Part shown: in pieces, positions 41,780 to 55,090 of the stretch
Position numbering within the stretch: position 1 is the first letter of the stretch
Layout: each line of letters begins with the position of its first letter
From: Crocodylus rhombifer
Taxonomy: Eukaryota; Chordata; Crocodylia; Crocodylidae
DNA: 64,000 nt
NCBI GenBank assembly: GCA_038503035.1
Contig: JAVSML010001156.1
Span: 378,182 to 442,181 of the forward strand
Reading direction: 5' to 3'
Program-made: the position numbers and the translations under genes
Notes under the pieces: generated by a model
Told to the model about the DNA's origin: nothing
The model's database searches: none
What the model saw: only the letters and a program-made list of their open reading frames with translations

Positions 41780-44700
41780 TGAGAAGTTGGTGGAAAAATT
41801 CAGATTGATTTCAGTGGTAGTTGGTTCTTTCTCAAAGTATGAAAGATTTACAAGATGTGTTAAAAATTGTATTTTAAATCTGCCAAAATGTTTTCTATCA
41901 GTTAAATTACAGACTTGCTTAAAATATGTACCAAAGTATGAAATACATGTGCAGTAATGAATATGTTTTGACAAATGTTTAAAGGTGCATGACACTGACC
42001 CTCCAGCACATATACCTACACAAATCATGGTATATTGTCTGAAGAGTTTCTGAATCTTATACTCTTTCACCAAGCTTTCCTGAAGAAGCCCTCTGCTCCA
42101 AAACACATTTACTTCTCCATCTGGTCAACTACAGCCTAAATTTTTTGACCTTGCAACTGTTGCGAAACTTACTTTTTCATGTTTTTTAGGAGATAATATG
42201 ATAAATATAAAACTTACAGACCTAGTGGTTTGGAGGGGAAAGGAAAGGAGGGGGAGTGCTGACAACAATAGATCAGCAGGGTTCTGATATTTTAGAGGTT
42301 GGCTTTTTAAATAACTGTTTACGAATTTGTATTGTAAATTTCAAATGTTATTTTTCTGACATTTCTTTTTTTTTTAGTGAAAGATCATTTAAACAGCATG
42401 AAGTGTCTTGAGCCTAGACTGTCAAACTCTTAATACAAGTATAAGTGGAAATAATGTAAATAATATTGATCATGTGCTTTTCCTGAGTCCACTTAAGTGT
42501 TTCCTGTGTGGGGGCCATGGTCTTTGGTACAAAGTCAGGAAATTCACTTTCTAATTCGTTCAGGGACTGATCTGGAGCCCACGGAAGTGAAAATGATTTT
42601 TTTCAATAACTCTAATTGTTTTGAATCAGGCCCACATACTTCTCCTCTCCCTATAATGACATGCCTTTAGGATAAAATATCTACTTTAATTTTCAGCTTC
42701 CTGAGGTATGAAAGGCAGTTGATTTGTCTCCCTTCCAGTCCTGATACTGTTTGCAACAAATATTTATTTGGTCATCATGAGTGATCTACTGTTGTATAAA
42801 GTGTACAAAGTAAATCTAAATTAACTGCAATACCCCCTGTGTAATGGAGAGTGTTTATAGCCTTTATTGAACAAAAACTGCTTTCACATGCATTATGGCT
42901 GATGGAATGTGCTAAATCCACTTAATACCTGTGTATTATGCAAATATATTATAACTTTGAAGCCTCCCGTGTTAGGAGAAATTAGGTAAATTGCATTAGC
43001 TTCTTGTATTACGATGCTGTGTTGTAAGTCCCTGAAACCACTTCTATGAACACAGTCCATTTGTGAAGATTATTTTTGGAAAAATGGCTTCTTTGTCATT
43101 TTAGACATGTTTTAGGCCCATAATTTCCTTCATGTGAACACAATTCCACTAACAGCAGTATATTATTTTGACAGTAAGACAGTTGGCATAAAACTTCATT
43201 GTGTATGTCTTTTGTTTATATAATCCTTCGTAACAGTAACAAGGTGTTTACTGTTCAGCAAACACATTTTATTTTAACTGCCAACAGTAAAACTGTCTGA
43301 TAAAGTTTGATTTAGCTAAAGAAAGCAAGTTCTCATTTAGCCCAAATAAATCCATGGTGCTATGGACAGCTGTTTGGAGTGCATAATCCTGGAGCTCTTA
43401 TAGCAAAGCAACTCTCACTATTGAATGAGCGAGAGAGAGCAGGCTCAGCTGTTCAGGATGTGCTCCATTACAGCTGTAATCTATAGCATCATACTGCCAT
43501 ATTGTGAAAGCATTATTCACATTCAACTGCAATAAAGCAAGTACTCCTCTGACAGATGCTCTGCAGACTGACAGCTGACACCATAATCGGGGATCTATCG
43601 ATTTTTCACTAAACACATTCTGTAATCCAGAAAGAAGTGACCTAACTGTTGCTTTTTGCCTGGTTCTTTTGCTTAGAAATAAAAATATGATGCCATTTGT
43701 GGGCAATTCTCAGAGAGCTAACTAATGGGAAGTGAGAAAAGTTCACATTTCAGGGAAACAGCATGATGCACAAACGTTTCGAAAAAAACCAGCATCTTTC
43801 AGCTTATAAAAATGGATTAAGGTTTGCAAAAGTTTTCACTTCCACTACATGGCTGGCTTCATCTGAGAGAAATTTGCCAGCACAACACCATTTTTAAGTC
43901 TGATATTGTAAACACTGGTTTTGTCAGGAAAAGGTAAATATAAGAGTAGCAGGATATGGGGGAGAGGAATAACTGGTCTATCCCATTTCATTAAAGAGCA
44001 GTTTACAGTAAATGCAAAAAAAAAAAAATCCAGAAATTTTATTTCTGCCAAGGTCAAAATCAGAATGAACCAATTTAATTTTACACATGCATTTTAAAAA
44101 GGGGAGTCTACAATATGTACCATCCTCTGGGAAGAGGTATTATAATCTTTTAACCCTGGACTGAGTACAACAGCAAACTATTTTACTTCTTTTTTATAGA
44201 ACTACTGGAACAAATCAAATTCTGCTCTCATTAAAGATAATAGCAAAACTCATGTAATTCACCGGGGACAGAAACAGAACCATGATGTAGTAGTGGTTTG
44301 GAAAATGCTTTAATGGATGATAATTAGTTCAAAACTGATAAGCAGTCAGTCATATAAAGTGAATGTAAAGGAACACACATTTGTCTTGAAGTATATCAGT
44401 TCTTCTCCACATATAAGTTTTGTACTGGAATTAATGTGGTGTATTGCATTTTCTTGGTTTTGAACCTTGTACCGTTCTCCAAGAATCCTAGGAGCCAAGA
44501 GAGTCTTTTGGCAGATTTCTCTACTACCAGATCCCATTGGAAATTCCTGAGAAGACCACACTAATTCTGTTTCTGGTTTTTATCTTGCCATAGCACACAC
44601 TGCATAGAAAAGCTAACAGATATGTATGTCTTCATACATGGGGAATAGTTAGGTAAGGTTAACTGCAAAGGAGTAAAATTCCTGTCTCTACCAAGTAGCC

Positions 44701-44800
44701 CTACGTGTGCAAAGACCATTAGATATTTAGTGTGTTGGTTCATTCCTTATTAGGCTGGACTTCATGGTTACATTACCACTCTATTAATGCACATGCAAAA
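41780..44800. other. Long AT-rich unique-looking stretch
   Basis: About 3 kb without recognisable genes or young repeats. Composition is typical of intronic or intergenic DNA; some parts could be conserved non-coding DNA, which needs alignment to test. Confidence 0.4.
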
Positions 44801-44917
44801 AATAAATACTTGTAGAGGGATGGGTCTAGAGGAGGGGTTTGATGTGGTTGTACCTAGCTGAGGGGCACTAAAGCAGGCTTCCCTGCTCAGCTGGAGCAGA
44901 CAAGGGGGACTTGCAGG

Positions 44918-45005
44918 GAAGGTGCAAAGCATCCTGGGATGCTGGGGGGGCTGGAAGTTAACTTGAATCTGAAGGGGACAAAAGTTCAATCAGCCAATTT
45001 AACCT
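44918..45005 (-). repeat. Family B fragment, copy 3
   Basis: GCAAAGCATCCTGGGATGCTGGGG...AACTTGAAT...GGACAAAAGTTCAA(T)CA...CCAATTTAACCTAAATCAG matches 23752-23850 in the same orientation. Neighbouring sequence (44810-45310) may belong to it but is not clearly alignable by eye. Confidence 0.55.
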
Positions 45006-46920
45006 AAATCAGTGGGCTCTATTGTTGATACTCCTGATATGTAGCACAAGCTTTTGTGAGCTCAAGATAATCAGATACTGTGAAAGGGCAGCACAGAGGA
45101 GTATATGAAGTGGAGTGAATGATTTGAATGCAAAAGGTGGGAAGGGAATAGGGAAAGGAAAGCAGAGAGGGGCAGTGCTGGGAGCAGCAAACAAGCAAAG
45201 AACCCATGGGAATAAAAGGGTCACAAAAACTAATCCAGGTCATGGAATAAGAATATATAGTCCCCATTTAAACCATACTTAACACAGTCCAGTTTAGCAG
45301 TTTCTGTGAAATGTGCATGGTCTCACTTGAGGATTCCTGTTAACCCTAACTCAGCAGAAGGAAAATACTTAAAAGAAAACCTAGCGTTGAGCAGTGTTAC
45401 TCCAATGTGCTGAAGATTATGAATTCATTACAGAGACATTTGCTCCCTCCTCCCCCAGTCTCCCCTGTTGGTGTAGTTTAATTTAATTTGATTTTATGTT
45501 TTTGCACTAGAAAATCACCATGAGCTAAACAGCTTATTTCATAGGAGTCTCAGGCCCACCCTATTACCTCAGTACAAAGCTAACATAGTAAGGCACAACA
45601 CTATCTGCTGGTTCCAATGAACTACTGTAAAACCATGGGCTGCATCCTCAGCCTATGTAAAGCATTAACTTCAATGGAACCTGTTTATATCAGCAAAAAA
45701 TCTGGCCTGTAGAGTTTATAAATAAGAAACATGTTATACAGAGTTGATACTGTTGTTATAATACTGCAACTGATCACCAGTATATTAAATGCTGCATCAA
45801 AATGCTTTAATTTTGAAGTATGAACACTGCACTTGAAAGTGTACAACACAAACACAGAGGGCCAGTTCCTCAGCTTGAACTAGCTGACTCCATCACTCCA
45901 TGGCACTATCATAACTGCAGTGGGACAAATCAACAGGGGGGGTCTTCTTTTCAAAATGTCCCTGGCATAAACCAGTGAACACAAGTTTCACTGGAATCCC
46001 AGGAAAAGAATCCAAAAGATCAGGTATGGCCTGCAGTAAAATAATACAGTCATCATCACTGTCTAATGCCATGTATCTCACTATAAAGTCACCCCCACAC
46101 TTTTCAGTGAACTTACTGAAAAATATTTTAAATCAACCACTTGCCAAGTTATTTTGCTGTGGGATTTTCACAGAGTGCAAATAAGCAGATTTCATTAGTT
46201 GTTTGTTCTTTCGATATCTTTGGTCATAATTACTGGGAAGCAGTTCTCTGTCCTAGAGCTATCAGCCCTATTCTTACCCCTGTGTTAGCAGCCCTAGTGC
46301 TAGCACAAATATTTGTATGTGTGTGCAAAAGAAGATCCAACTAGAAAACAGCATTACAATGGTCATCAGGCATTCCTGTTCTTCTCAACTGTTCCCCACC
46401 TCTTATAGGATGTCCACATCCTTTGTAAATCCTTTGTAAAATGTGAGGAGGTACAGATGACCCAGGAAACACTGACATTTCTTGCCTCGAATTCTACACA
46501 GAGGGTTTCGGCAGAGGGTTTTTTCTAACTGTTGCAAGTTGTTGGATAGGGAACACCCAGAGAGTTGGAACAGTAATTCCCTTTATTCTAGGCAAGGCAG
46601 CAAGCATTAAAATATTGGCTGAAATCCTGTAATCTTGGTGTCAGAGATGACACAACACAAATATCTGAAATTATCCTAACATGCTTCTAAAGTTGTTTAC
46701 ATTTTAATAAATATACTGCTTCTGATCCTGGCTATGGGTTCCAGCTATGTGTGTGTGGGCGGATGGGGGGGAAGAAAGAGAGAGAGGTTACATTCTGTAG
46801 AATAAGACATAGCTTGTTTACAAAAGCTTGGAAATGTATCATTTTTATTTTTTGTTATACAGCAGCTCCAGAATAATATAAAAACAAGAACAATTCTAAG
46901 CTTTCCTAGAGCACCTTTTA
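45006..46920. other. Unassigned AT-rich stretch
   Basis: Possible ancient repeat relic at about 45640-45720 (GGGCTGCATCCTCAGCC...ACTTCAATGGAACC). No gene. Confidence 0.35.
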
Positions 46921-47020
46921 CCTAATGGATCTTAAGGCACCTGACAATGGCAGAGGAGGAGTCGATATCCATTTTACAGATGGGGAAAAATGAGGCACAA
47001 AGAAGTTATCTGGTTAGCTC
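46921..47020 (+). mobile_element. MIR-like SINE fragment
   Basis: CCATTTTACAGATGGGGAAAAATGAGGCACAAAGAAGTTATCTGG follows the MIR 3' region order. The core and head are lost or too diverged to see. Confidence 0.55.
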
Positions 47021-47177
47021 AGGTTTGTCCAGCTCAAAGATCAAACATATTATAATCTCAGAGGATCCACAATCAATATTAAGTGTAACATCATTCTCTG
47101 CCCTGTTCCACACTCCCGTTGTTCAAATGGAACAGGAATAATCCACAAATCCCTTAGGAAAATACCCCTAATCTGCA

Positions 47178-47370
47178 GGAATGAAAACTCTAGAACTCTT
47201 AGTTCAGAGATGAGACCTTTTATTAGACCAACTAAGAAATTGCAAATAAATTATCTTTTAGATAAGATTACCTTGTAGATTTTTTTTTTTTTTTTTTTTT
47301 TTTTGCAATGCCTTAGTTGGTCTAATAAAAGGTCTCATCCCTGAACCAGGAGTTCTAGAGTTTTGCATTT
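47178..47370. repeat. Long foldback with a 25-T loop tract
   Basis: The arms 47184-47246 and 47303-47364 are reverse complements over about 60 bp with few mismatches (AACTCTAGAACTCTTAGTTCAG... against ...CTGAACCAGGAGTTCTAGAGTT). The loop contains T25 at 47280-47304. The arm sequence TTAGTTGGTCTAATAAAAGG is the core of the dispersed repeat seen at 14905-15000 and 59890-59995, so this is an inverted dimer of part of that repeat. Confidence 0.85.
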
Positions 47371-49133
47371 CTTTTTTGTCTCAAACCAATATGGCTACCA
47401 AATACATCCCTAATCTGTAGGAGTTTAGCCTAGCACAGAGCCAACATAACCTACTGGTAAACCTTTCTGCTCACAGTTCCTGGCACAGCCAGGACACGGA
47501 AAGGTGCAACTGTCTCTAGCCACTGTACAGTCCTTGAGGTAGGTAAACCATTTTAGGAAAATCAGAGCAACCTGGGAACTGGGGCCAGCTGTTGGGTCTC
47601 AGCTGTGCTTCCTTCTCAGGTGGCAGCATAAGGAAGAGGAGTGTTTTGGTAGTTGACCTATTTAGTCAAAGAGAGCTAATCAAACACCTATCCTGCCGTC
47701 CTCTGGAGGCCTCTGTCAAATGAAGAAGTGCGTAAAGGAGAACCAACAATGCTTTATTCTCTTCTTTGCAACATAGCAGGCAGTGAGGAAAGGAGCTGAG
47801 AAGCAGCTTCCATTACAAAGGGATAACAGCTACTGGGAGCACATCCCACCAACATCAACACTGCACCTCAACGGCAAGCAAGACCCTGTTATCCTGTCAG
47901 GCCATAGCAGAGGGTAGCAAGGGGCTGTCTTAAGTACTTGAGTTTATTAATCTCGGGGTACAATACTCTTGCAACTCATAATCCAAATATCAATTTTCTC
48001 CTAAACAAAGTTCCCCTTAACAGCTACAATTTAGCTCCTCAAGAACTATAGGCCAGCTTCAGGCACCTTAGTCAAACAGCCCTAACTTAGATATCAAAGT
48101 GATGGTGAGGAGGTTTGACAATGGGACAACTTCAGGCCAGCCCTTCAAAGTCTATTGGCCTCTGCACTGGAATAAGGAATAAGGAAGTATTCCTAAAGCT
48201 CCAACTGAAGGATCAGAACAAGGGAATACGCCAGTTAAAACAGAGTGGAGATCTCTGGTATGCTGGGATACATCTCAATCATTTTATTTTTTTACAGGCG
48301 TAGAGTTAAAATACCCAAAAATTGGATTAGGCATGGCTGAAATTCTCTTTGCATAGAGCACTACCATCAGGCCTTTAGAAACAATTTAAATGCTTCTGGA
48401 GGCATCTACTACTACTTACTGCTCTTCCCCGGCCCCCAAATGTGGAAGTCAGACTTCACCAATGACATAGCCTGACTCAAGTCAAATAAACAACATGTAA
48501 AGAAGGAAAATCCTGTCCCTGAATACCTGGTTTTATGATTATTTCTCCTGGATATTCACCTTTGACCAGGAAGATAGTCCCTGATTTTAAACTTTAAAAA
48601 AATCCTAAACAGATTTACTTCTACAACAATGCCACATCAAACCTAGGGGAAGGCTGGGAAGGCTCAGAAAAAGTCCATATACAGTATCTAGAGATTGTGA
48701 AGAAAAGCAGGGGAGATAGTATGGATGACTGTAAAATAATTTGACTCTTTCAGAGAGGAGTCCTGGCATTTCTGTTTTATGTGTATGTTGCATACACCAT
48801 ATTAACTGTGGCAGCAGGAGCACATCAAACAAAAACCAGATACTTCACCAAATTCTTTACTATTAGGGTTTTATATTAAATCCTATGATGGTTTTTGTTT
48901 CAAAAACTCACTGAGCTTTCTGGTCCTTATTTTCAAAATTGTGTGCACATAATTACCATGACTGCATATACCGGTAAAACACATGCAAACAGCCAGTTAG
49001 GAGCAGGATTTTCAAAAGTTCCCACTGCTGGCATAAAACCCCTTGATTTATACAGCTTTCATTTGTTGATTGATTCCATGGTGATTGAGAGCAGTATTAT
49101 CTATTGGCCTTTTGAACAATTATTGAAGTTAAA
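47371..49133. other. Unassigned stretch
   Basis: No gene or repeat boundary recognised. Confidence 0.4.
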
Positions 49134-49261
49134 AATGGAAAAGACCCATTATTATATCAAGTACCCATCAAGCAAAGGGCCAGTATGGGATTATTACAAT
49201 GGAAAAGACCCATTATTACATCAAGTACCCATCAAGCAAAGGGCCAGTGTGGGATTATTAC
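49134..49261 (+). repeat. Tandem duplication, 2 x 64 bp
   Basis: Copy 1 (49134-49197) and copy 2 (49198-49261) begin AATGGAAAAGACCCATTATTA. They differ at about two positions before the end (T/C and A/G). Confidence 0.9.
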
Positions 49262-52200
49262 TTACCTTATACATTACTATACAGTGTAATTACTCTAGGG
49301 ACCAAATTCTATTTTACCTATTAGGTGCATAACTATTTTAGGCATGATTCTAAGCTTAACCCTGCTTGAGTCATTGAAGAACTGTTAATATAAAAAGTAG
49401 ATGAGTCATCCTCCTTCTCCTCTGATTTTTTGTGATTCAGCTCAGAGTCAGGTAATGACAATGTACATTTTCAGGGACTTGAACATGGTGGTCTAGAATT
49501 CCACTTAAGTCCACTTAGATGCCCACAGGTAGAATAGAAACTGGCCCTTAAGAACTCAAGTAATAATGTTTTCATCACTTCCTGCAGGAAACTATTCTAT
49601 AATCTAATGGATGCAACTATAAGACAGATATTCCTCTAACTTTTGCCCTAGATTTTTATTTTCATAGTTTGATCATGTTTTTCCTGTTTATTCCCTAAGC
49701 AACACTTCCTATTTCATTCATAGTATTACTACTCGGATGGGGGTTGTTACCAATTACTGTTAAGTAAGTGCTACTTATTCTTTTTGGGGTTTTTTTGATA
49801 CTTAATGTTTCATCCCTCTTTACTCTTTAAGGAGACTCCAGCAGGCGGTAGAACTGAGTAAAATGATGGTTTTTAACAGCGAAGACAGCTTAACCAACAT
49901 TTTGAACAAGCAGCTATATGACTCCCATAATAGAAGTCACTCAGTTGACCCAATCTCTTTACATCTCTAATACCATTCATAGGTACTCTTGCATAATTGC
50001 ATGCATGATGGGTGAAGCCATAAGCCCATCATTTTTAATATATATTTGACAGATGAAAAAGCAGATGTGATGATATTATATAGCACTACTACTTTTTCCC
50101 CAGCCCAGCCCAATGATTTCTCCCTTTCAGCTTTAACACTTAAACAACACTAGTCCCAAATCCATATCTTAATTCCACTGCACTTCATCAGGAAAGGAAT
50201 TGTCACGCTATATTTCACCCCCCTTATGCAGCTGCAAAAGAAGTCATGATTTTGCCCTCAGTTTGTATTTATTCCATTGACAATCCTACATCTCTGACAG
50301 CAGAAAGTAGATGCAACTTCCTAAACAAATCTTTAGTTCTTTTCTGTTTAAAGATTACTATTCATTGTACAATCTATACTTCTAAATCTACCCTCTCTTG
50401 CCATCTTAATAAATGTAATGCTATTGAAGGCAGTGGAGTATTATTAGAGAGAGTCAGGTTTTATGTCTTGTTATACTTCATATTTTACTTACACACTGAT
50501 TGTGTGGATGTGTTTGTTTTTCCATGCACAGATATGCTAAGGAAAATATCTTCAGTGCAATCCTGCAGTCCTGCAGTCAATGGGAGTTTTATTGTTGTCT
50601 TCAATGGGACCACCTTATACTGGGTACCAAATACTCATTTTACAAGTCACAAAAATATACAACAAAGCAAAGTGAAATAAAATAAAGGAAAGTTCCATTA
50701 AATTCAGTAGACCAAATTATCTGCTGGTGCAATAAATCTCTCTCTTTCTCTCTCTCTCTTCCACTCCCTCAGTTTCAGTGAAGAATTTACAGCAGCACAA
50801 AAGTTGGCCCCATGTTTTCTAGGGGTTCATTTTTATGAGTTTACTTGATGCTATTTTTGACAGCAAATATATGCAAGTACCATTTATATTTAATAATCCC
50901 CATATTTTTTTAATTACCTTGCTATAAAACCTGAATGACTCCCCCTACTTTGATCTCCAACACGTTCTGAAGAATACTGCAGCAGGCACGCCTAAATCAG
51001 TTAAGCCATGCACAGGGCTGTTCCTGGAGGGAAGCTTTCCCACATCAGAAGATTGTGTAATAAAACTTAACACAGCTCATTAATTTTCTCTCTTAACCAG
51101 TGCATCTGACAAGAAGTGACTTTGAAAACCTAAAGGAATGACACAGCGCTCATGCTTTGCGTGAAACATCTGTTCCTAGCTCCTTTGCCATTAAATTGAC
51201 ATCTTTTTATTTGAAAAGTTCCTTTTATTTCCCAACTTCCTGCAATTGGTAATGTATATATCCCAAGGAGCTTAAATTCACAGCTTTTAAAACTTGATTA
51301 ACTAAATGCTGGGTTATTCCTGTCCCAAAGGAAAAAATGCCTCTCTCTCTGCAGACGGATTAAATGGTGCAAGTGTGCTTTTTAATCAATTATTAAGAAT
51401 TTGTTTTCTCAAGCAATGTCAGACTTCATAAAGGATCAAAATAGCCCTGAAATCTCTAAATAGTGTAAACATCGGCGTGATTGCATGTGAAAAATATTAG
51501 CATTCTGGAATCTGGAAAAATCAATAGACTGTTGGCAAGTCTCACTAGTTCTTTCACTCACAAAGGCCACGTACACAATCATGTTTCTTCCCTGAGCATG
51601 AAAAATACAAGAAAGTTACTCCCAAAAGCAAAAGGCCCATTTGGGAAATAGAGGTGTTTATTGCAGACATGAAACACCTTGATGTAAAAGGTACCAACTG
51701 CTCATATTTACATTATATGTTCATTTAATTTGTACTTTCTGATGGCTAGGAAGAGAAGGCAAGAAAGCAGCCTTGCAAATCTTTTCCATTGTCTCATGTT
51801 ACATGCTGATACTATACATGGCCTGATCCAGCAAGCAGGCACAATGCTACTTGTATGGTGTTTCTCCACAGAAGTTAACCATTGCTTTGGCAACAATGGA
51901 AAACAAACTACACCCTGCTGCTTCCTTCAGTTTTAAATCTTATATTTGTTTAAACGTCCCTGGATGTTTCAGAAATCTTTCGTCCTTGTTTGAGTCTATC
52001 ATTAATACAGACCTCTGCAGGTGGGATGGATTAGAAATCATCATTATAAAGGGAAAAAATGCTACTGCATGGATAAGGGCTTATTTTTAAAATGCTGGCA
52101 TTTGTGTTAACTTTTTCCAGACAGCAAGTAATTGTCAGATAAGGAAGACAGTACTGCAGACAGTGTTAATCAGCAAACCTCAATGAAATGAGACTACGCC

Positions 52201-52312
52201 TATTTATCTTTCATATATTTCCCTCCCCTGCTTCCCCAAAGTTATGGTAAGAAACTTTGTTAAGAAAAAGTGTTAATAACTGAGAAGTGTACCAAACTGG
52301 GAACTACAATCT
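49262..52312. other. Long unique-looking AT-rich stretch
   Basis: No exon recognised; includes the CT microsatellite below. 51300-51700 looks free of repeats and could be conserved non-coding DNA, untested. Confidence 0.4.
50737..50760 (+). repeat. (CT)n microsatellite
   Basis: Alternating CT with one TTT interruption. Confidence 0.8.
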
Positions 52313-52375
52313 CAGGGGGGCTGGACCTGATGATCTCACAAGGTCCCTTCTAGTGCTAAACTTCTGGGAATCTGT
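52313..52375 (+). mobile_element. CR1 3'-end fragment, plus strand
   Basis: GGGGGGCTGGACCTGATGATCTCACAAGGTCCCTTCTAGTGCTAA...TCTGGGAATCTGT is the CR1 3' UTR terminus with a degraded tail. Only about 60 bp. Confidence 0.7.
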
Positions 52376-52819
52376 AAATCATCATCAGATTTAGGAAAGA
52401 TAGTTCAGCTTTATCCCCACTTTTTGTGTAATGGCTGCTTATTTGCTCTGGGAAGGTTTACTTTTCCAAAATGCTTCAAAATGTTCTGGAACAGAGATCA
52501 GCAACCTAAAATGACTTTTAGATCTGGCTTCAGCAGTGTTTAGCAGCAGGGGAGCTTTGGCTGTGGGCACTTTCCTGTGCCACCGCAGGAAGAAGCAGCA
52601 GCTGGGTCCTAGCACCCCCACATCTCTGAGCCAATACAGCTCATTCCAGCCCACAGCCTAAAAGGTTTGCCAACTAAAATGCTCAGCAAGGGCTCAGCTG
52701 TGCGAGGTGCTGAGTATTTTGACTCCAGTCTAGCAACTGCACTCAAGCTTAATTTTAGGCCAGTAGAGATTTTGGTGCAATGAAGTCACACCTGAATCAA
52801 GGAGACTACAGTCTTTACT

Positions 52820-52878
52820 TGATTCCAAGACTAGGGGTTTTTCCCCATTCAGCATAGGGGAAAATAAAGCCTTGTCTA
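52820..52878. repeat. Diverged hairpin related to 151-225
   Basis: ATTCCAAGACTAGGGGTTTTTCCCC...GGGGAAAATAAAGCCTTG aligns with the hairpin at 163-220 along its length and keeps a weaker foldback. Confidence 0.5.
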
Positions 52879-53540
52879 TGAATCTACTGTGCAACTGCTC
52901 CAGCTGGGAGCAATGGTGTCCATGACTGATCCAAATGTTGATCCAACCCCCAGAGCTGATTTGATCCTATCCCACACTGCAAGCAGCAGCTGTGCAGGGA
53001 GCCCAACCCAGCCAGGGACAGCAGCAGCGGACAGGTTTCTCCTTCCAACTCCTGCTTCTTGCCTGGCTTCCCCTCCACACCACTGTCTCTCCCACTTCCC
53101 AGGGGCAGGCACCAGGAATCTGCACACTACTGCCATTTTCCCTTGCTGACACAAATATTGAGGGGAGCCCCAGAGCCTCTCTGGACCTGCTCCTGCCCTG
53201 TGCTGCAGGAAGCAGCTATGCAGGGAACCCAGCTGAGCTGGGGGCAGAGGAGAAGATGCAGGGGTGGACAGGGAACTGGATGGAACCTGTTGCCTCTGTC
53301 TCTGGCCAAGACAGTTTCCCTGAACAGCTGTCTCCTGCAGTACAAGACATGAGAGACTCAGGAGTAGCTCTGAGGCTCCCCCTGTGCCCAGATCAGCTGG
53401 GGATAGTGGCAAAAGTGGGGGGGAGGGAATGGGACAGCAGCAGGGGACAAGTGACATGGCAGCAGGTGCCCGGGGATATGTGGGAAGAGAAGGGCAGTGG
53501 GGGTAGGCACCAGGGGGATGAGCAAATGATTTTAAGATAA
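52879..53540. repeat. GC-rich body with internal duplication
   Basis: The segment near 52968-53030 (CACACTGCAAGCAGCAGCTGTGCAGGGAGCCCAACCCAGC) is echoed about 230 bp later near 53195-53250 (TGTGCTGCAGGAAGCAGCTATGCAGGGAACCCAGCTGAGC). Probably the body of the element whose terminal hairpin lies at 52820. Open frames are compositional. Confidence 0.45.
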
Positions 53541-54929
53541 TTTTTTAATAAGTAGGAACTCTCCCATAGTTCCTTAGGAGGAAGCTTACAGGGTAGAAAA
53601 TACAAGTTTTCAAGATTTTCTTCGCCTACTGGGATAATTTGGGGTGGAAAGACAAAATCTCAAGAGCTGTGCAAAATTATCTCAGTTTCCCCCTAGAAAA
53701 ACAGCATACTAATTTATGTTTAATGTAATACTAATAAGTTATACACTTTTAGCTGGATGCTAGCAAGTTGCCACATCATATTCAAGTTTTTTTCATCACA
53801 GACAGCAGTGCAGTGAATTAGAGGTCTATTACTTCTCTAGTAATATTACTTCTAGATCTGTCTTATTTAGTTAATGGAATAGCATTCCCTTGCTAGCACT
53901 TTCAGGCTACCTCAAAACAGAGGGATCTGGTTAAACATAACTTTAAATTTCCTATTTATAACACATCCTAACACAGTGCCTAGTGTGGCCATCCATAAAA
54001 CAAACCAATAGCATGACTGGCTCTGTACAATTTGAAAAGGGTAATCACCAAAATAAATAACAATTGGCATCTGTGATACAAAATGAGGACGTAAAAATAA
54101 AAGAAAAGAAAAGGAAAACACAAAATCTGTTCTCTTTCTAGCCCTCTCTCTCTCATCCTTTTCTTCCACCCTTTCCTCTGGACTCTGCTTTCTTTTAACC
54201 TCCAGTCTCTTCCCTTCTATTTTATTTCTTACCTCCTGTACTGCTGCAGACATTTCATCATACAATAAATATGTCTTTTACAGCATTTTTTTAAATTTCT
54301 GCAGCAGAAAAGTTTTTATTTTTGGTCTTAGTTAATGAAATCAACCTTAGTAAATACTTCTTGGCCCATCATATAGTCAGATTTCATTTTATATACCTCA
54401 AAGTATAGCTGTTACATAAAAATATAATTAAAGACATTACAAAGAAATTACAGTTGATCCAAGAACGAACTATTAGTGTACAAGCAATTAGACAGAGTCA
54501 ATTCAGTTAACAGTTCAGGAATTTGATACAAGAAAAATATATGCAAATTACAAGTTACTTGTTAGTTGGATGTCAGGAAGTATAATTAGTTGCACTGAAA
54601 AGCTGTCCAGCAGCTCTGAATGTTTTGGATAAATAACATATTAGAGAGCATCATGCATGATAGGCCAGTGACTGGATTTACAAATGAGGTGAGACGAGTT
54701 CTGAGAGCCACACAACTAGAAATGCTTGAAATATTGCCAGCAATATGTACAGAGGAGGCCAAGTCAGCACTGAATGTACATATTTGCAAAATCAGTTGTA
54801 TATACTGCACCAACACACTGTGAACCAATAAAGTAAAACTGTATCGAGGATGTGGGTAACTATGGAATTTTGCAACTGTAGTTTGGCTGTAATTAGGACT
54901 GAATTAACAGGTACCATATCAAGTCAGAT
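53541..54929. other. Unassigned AT-rich stretch
   Basis: A pyrimidine-rich patch at 54125-54240; no gene. Confidence 0.4.
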
Positions 54930-55090
54930 ATCAGAAATAGAAAAAAACCTGTGACATCACCTATTCTGCCCCCTTTCTGGTTCAGGATTGTTCTCTTACA
55001 GTGCACTCCTAAGCCTTTGGTCCAGCCTATTTGAAAACAATTCCATTATATGGTCTTCCAACATTTCCCTTGGGAGTCTTCCATGTGTTT
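54930..55090 (-). mobile_element. Ancient CR1/L3-type 3' end, minus strand
   Basis: GACATCACCTATTCTGCCCCC, then TTGGTCCAGCCTATTTGAAAAC and TTCCCTTGGGAGTCTTCCA keep the order of the CR1 3' UTR and ORF end on the minus strand. Very diverged. Confidence 0.5.

Noticed and set aside
42930..42950. ATGCAAAT octamer-like enhancer motif
   Set aside because: Single short motif expected by chance in AT-rich DNA.
48895..49332. 145-codon plus-strand frame
   Set aside because: Its length depends on the 64-bp tandem duplication, and the sequence has no protein-like features I recognise.
50246..50680. 144-codon plus-strand frame
   Set aside because: AT-rich single-copy DNA with no domain or exon signals; likely chance.
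52992..53540. Long open frames on both strands
   Set aside because: GC-rich repeat body; no domain, and overlapping frames on both strands are equally open.
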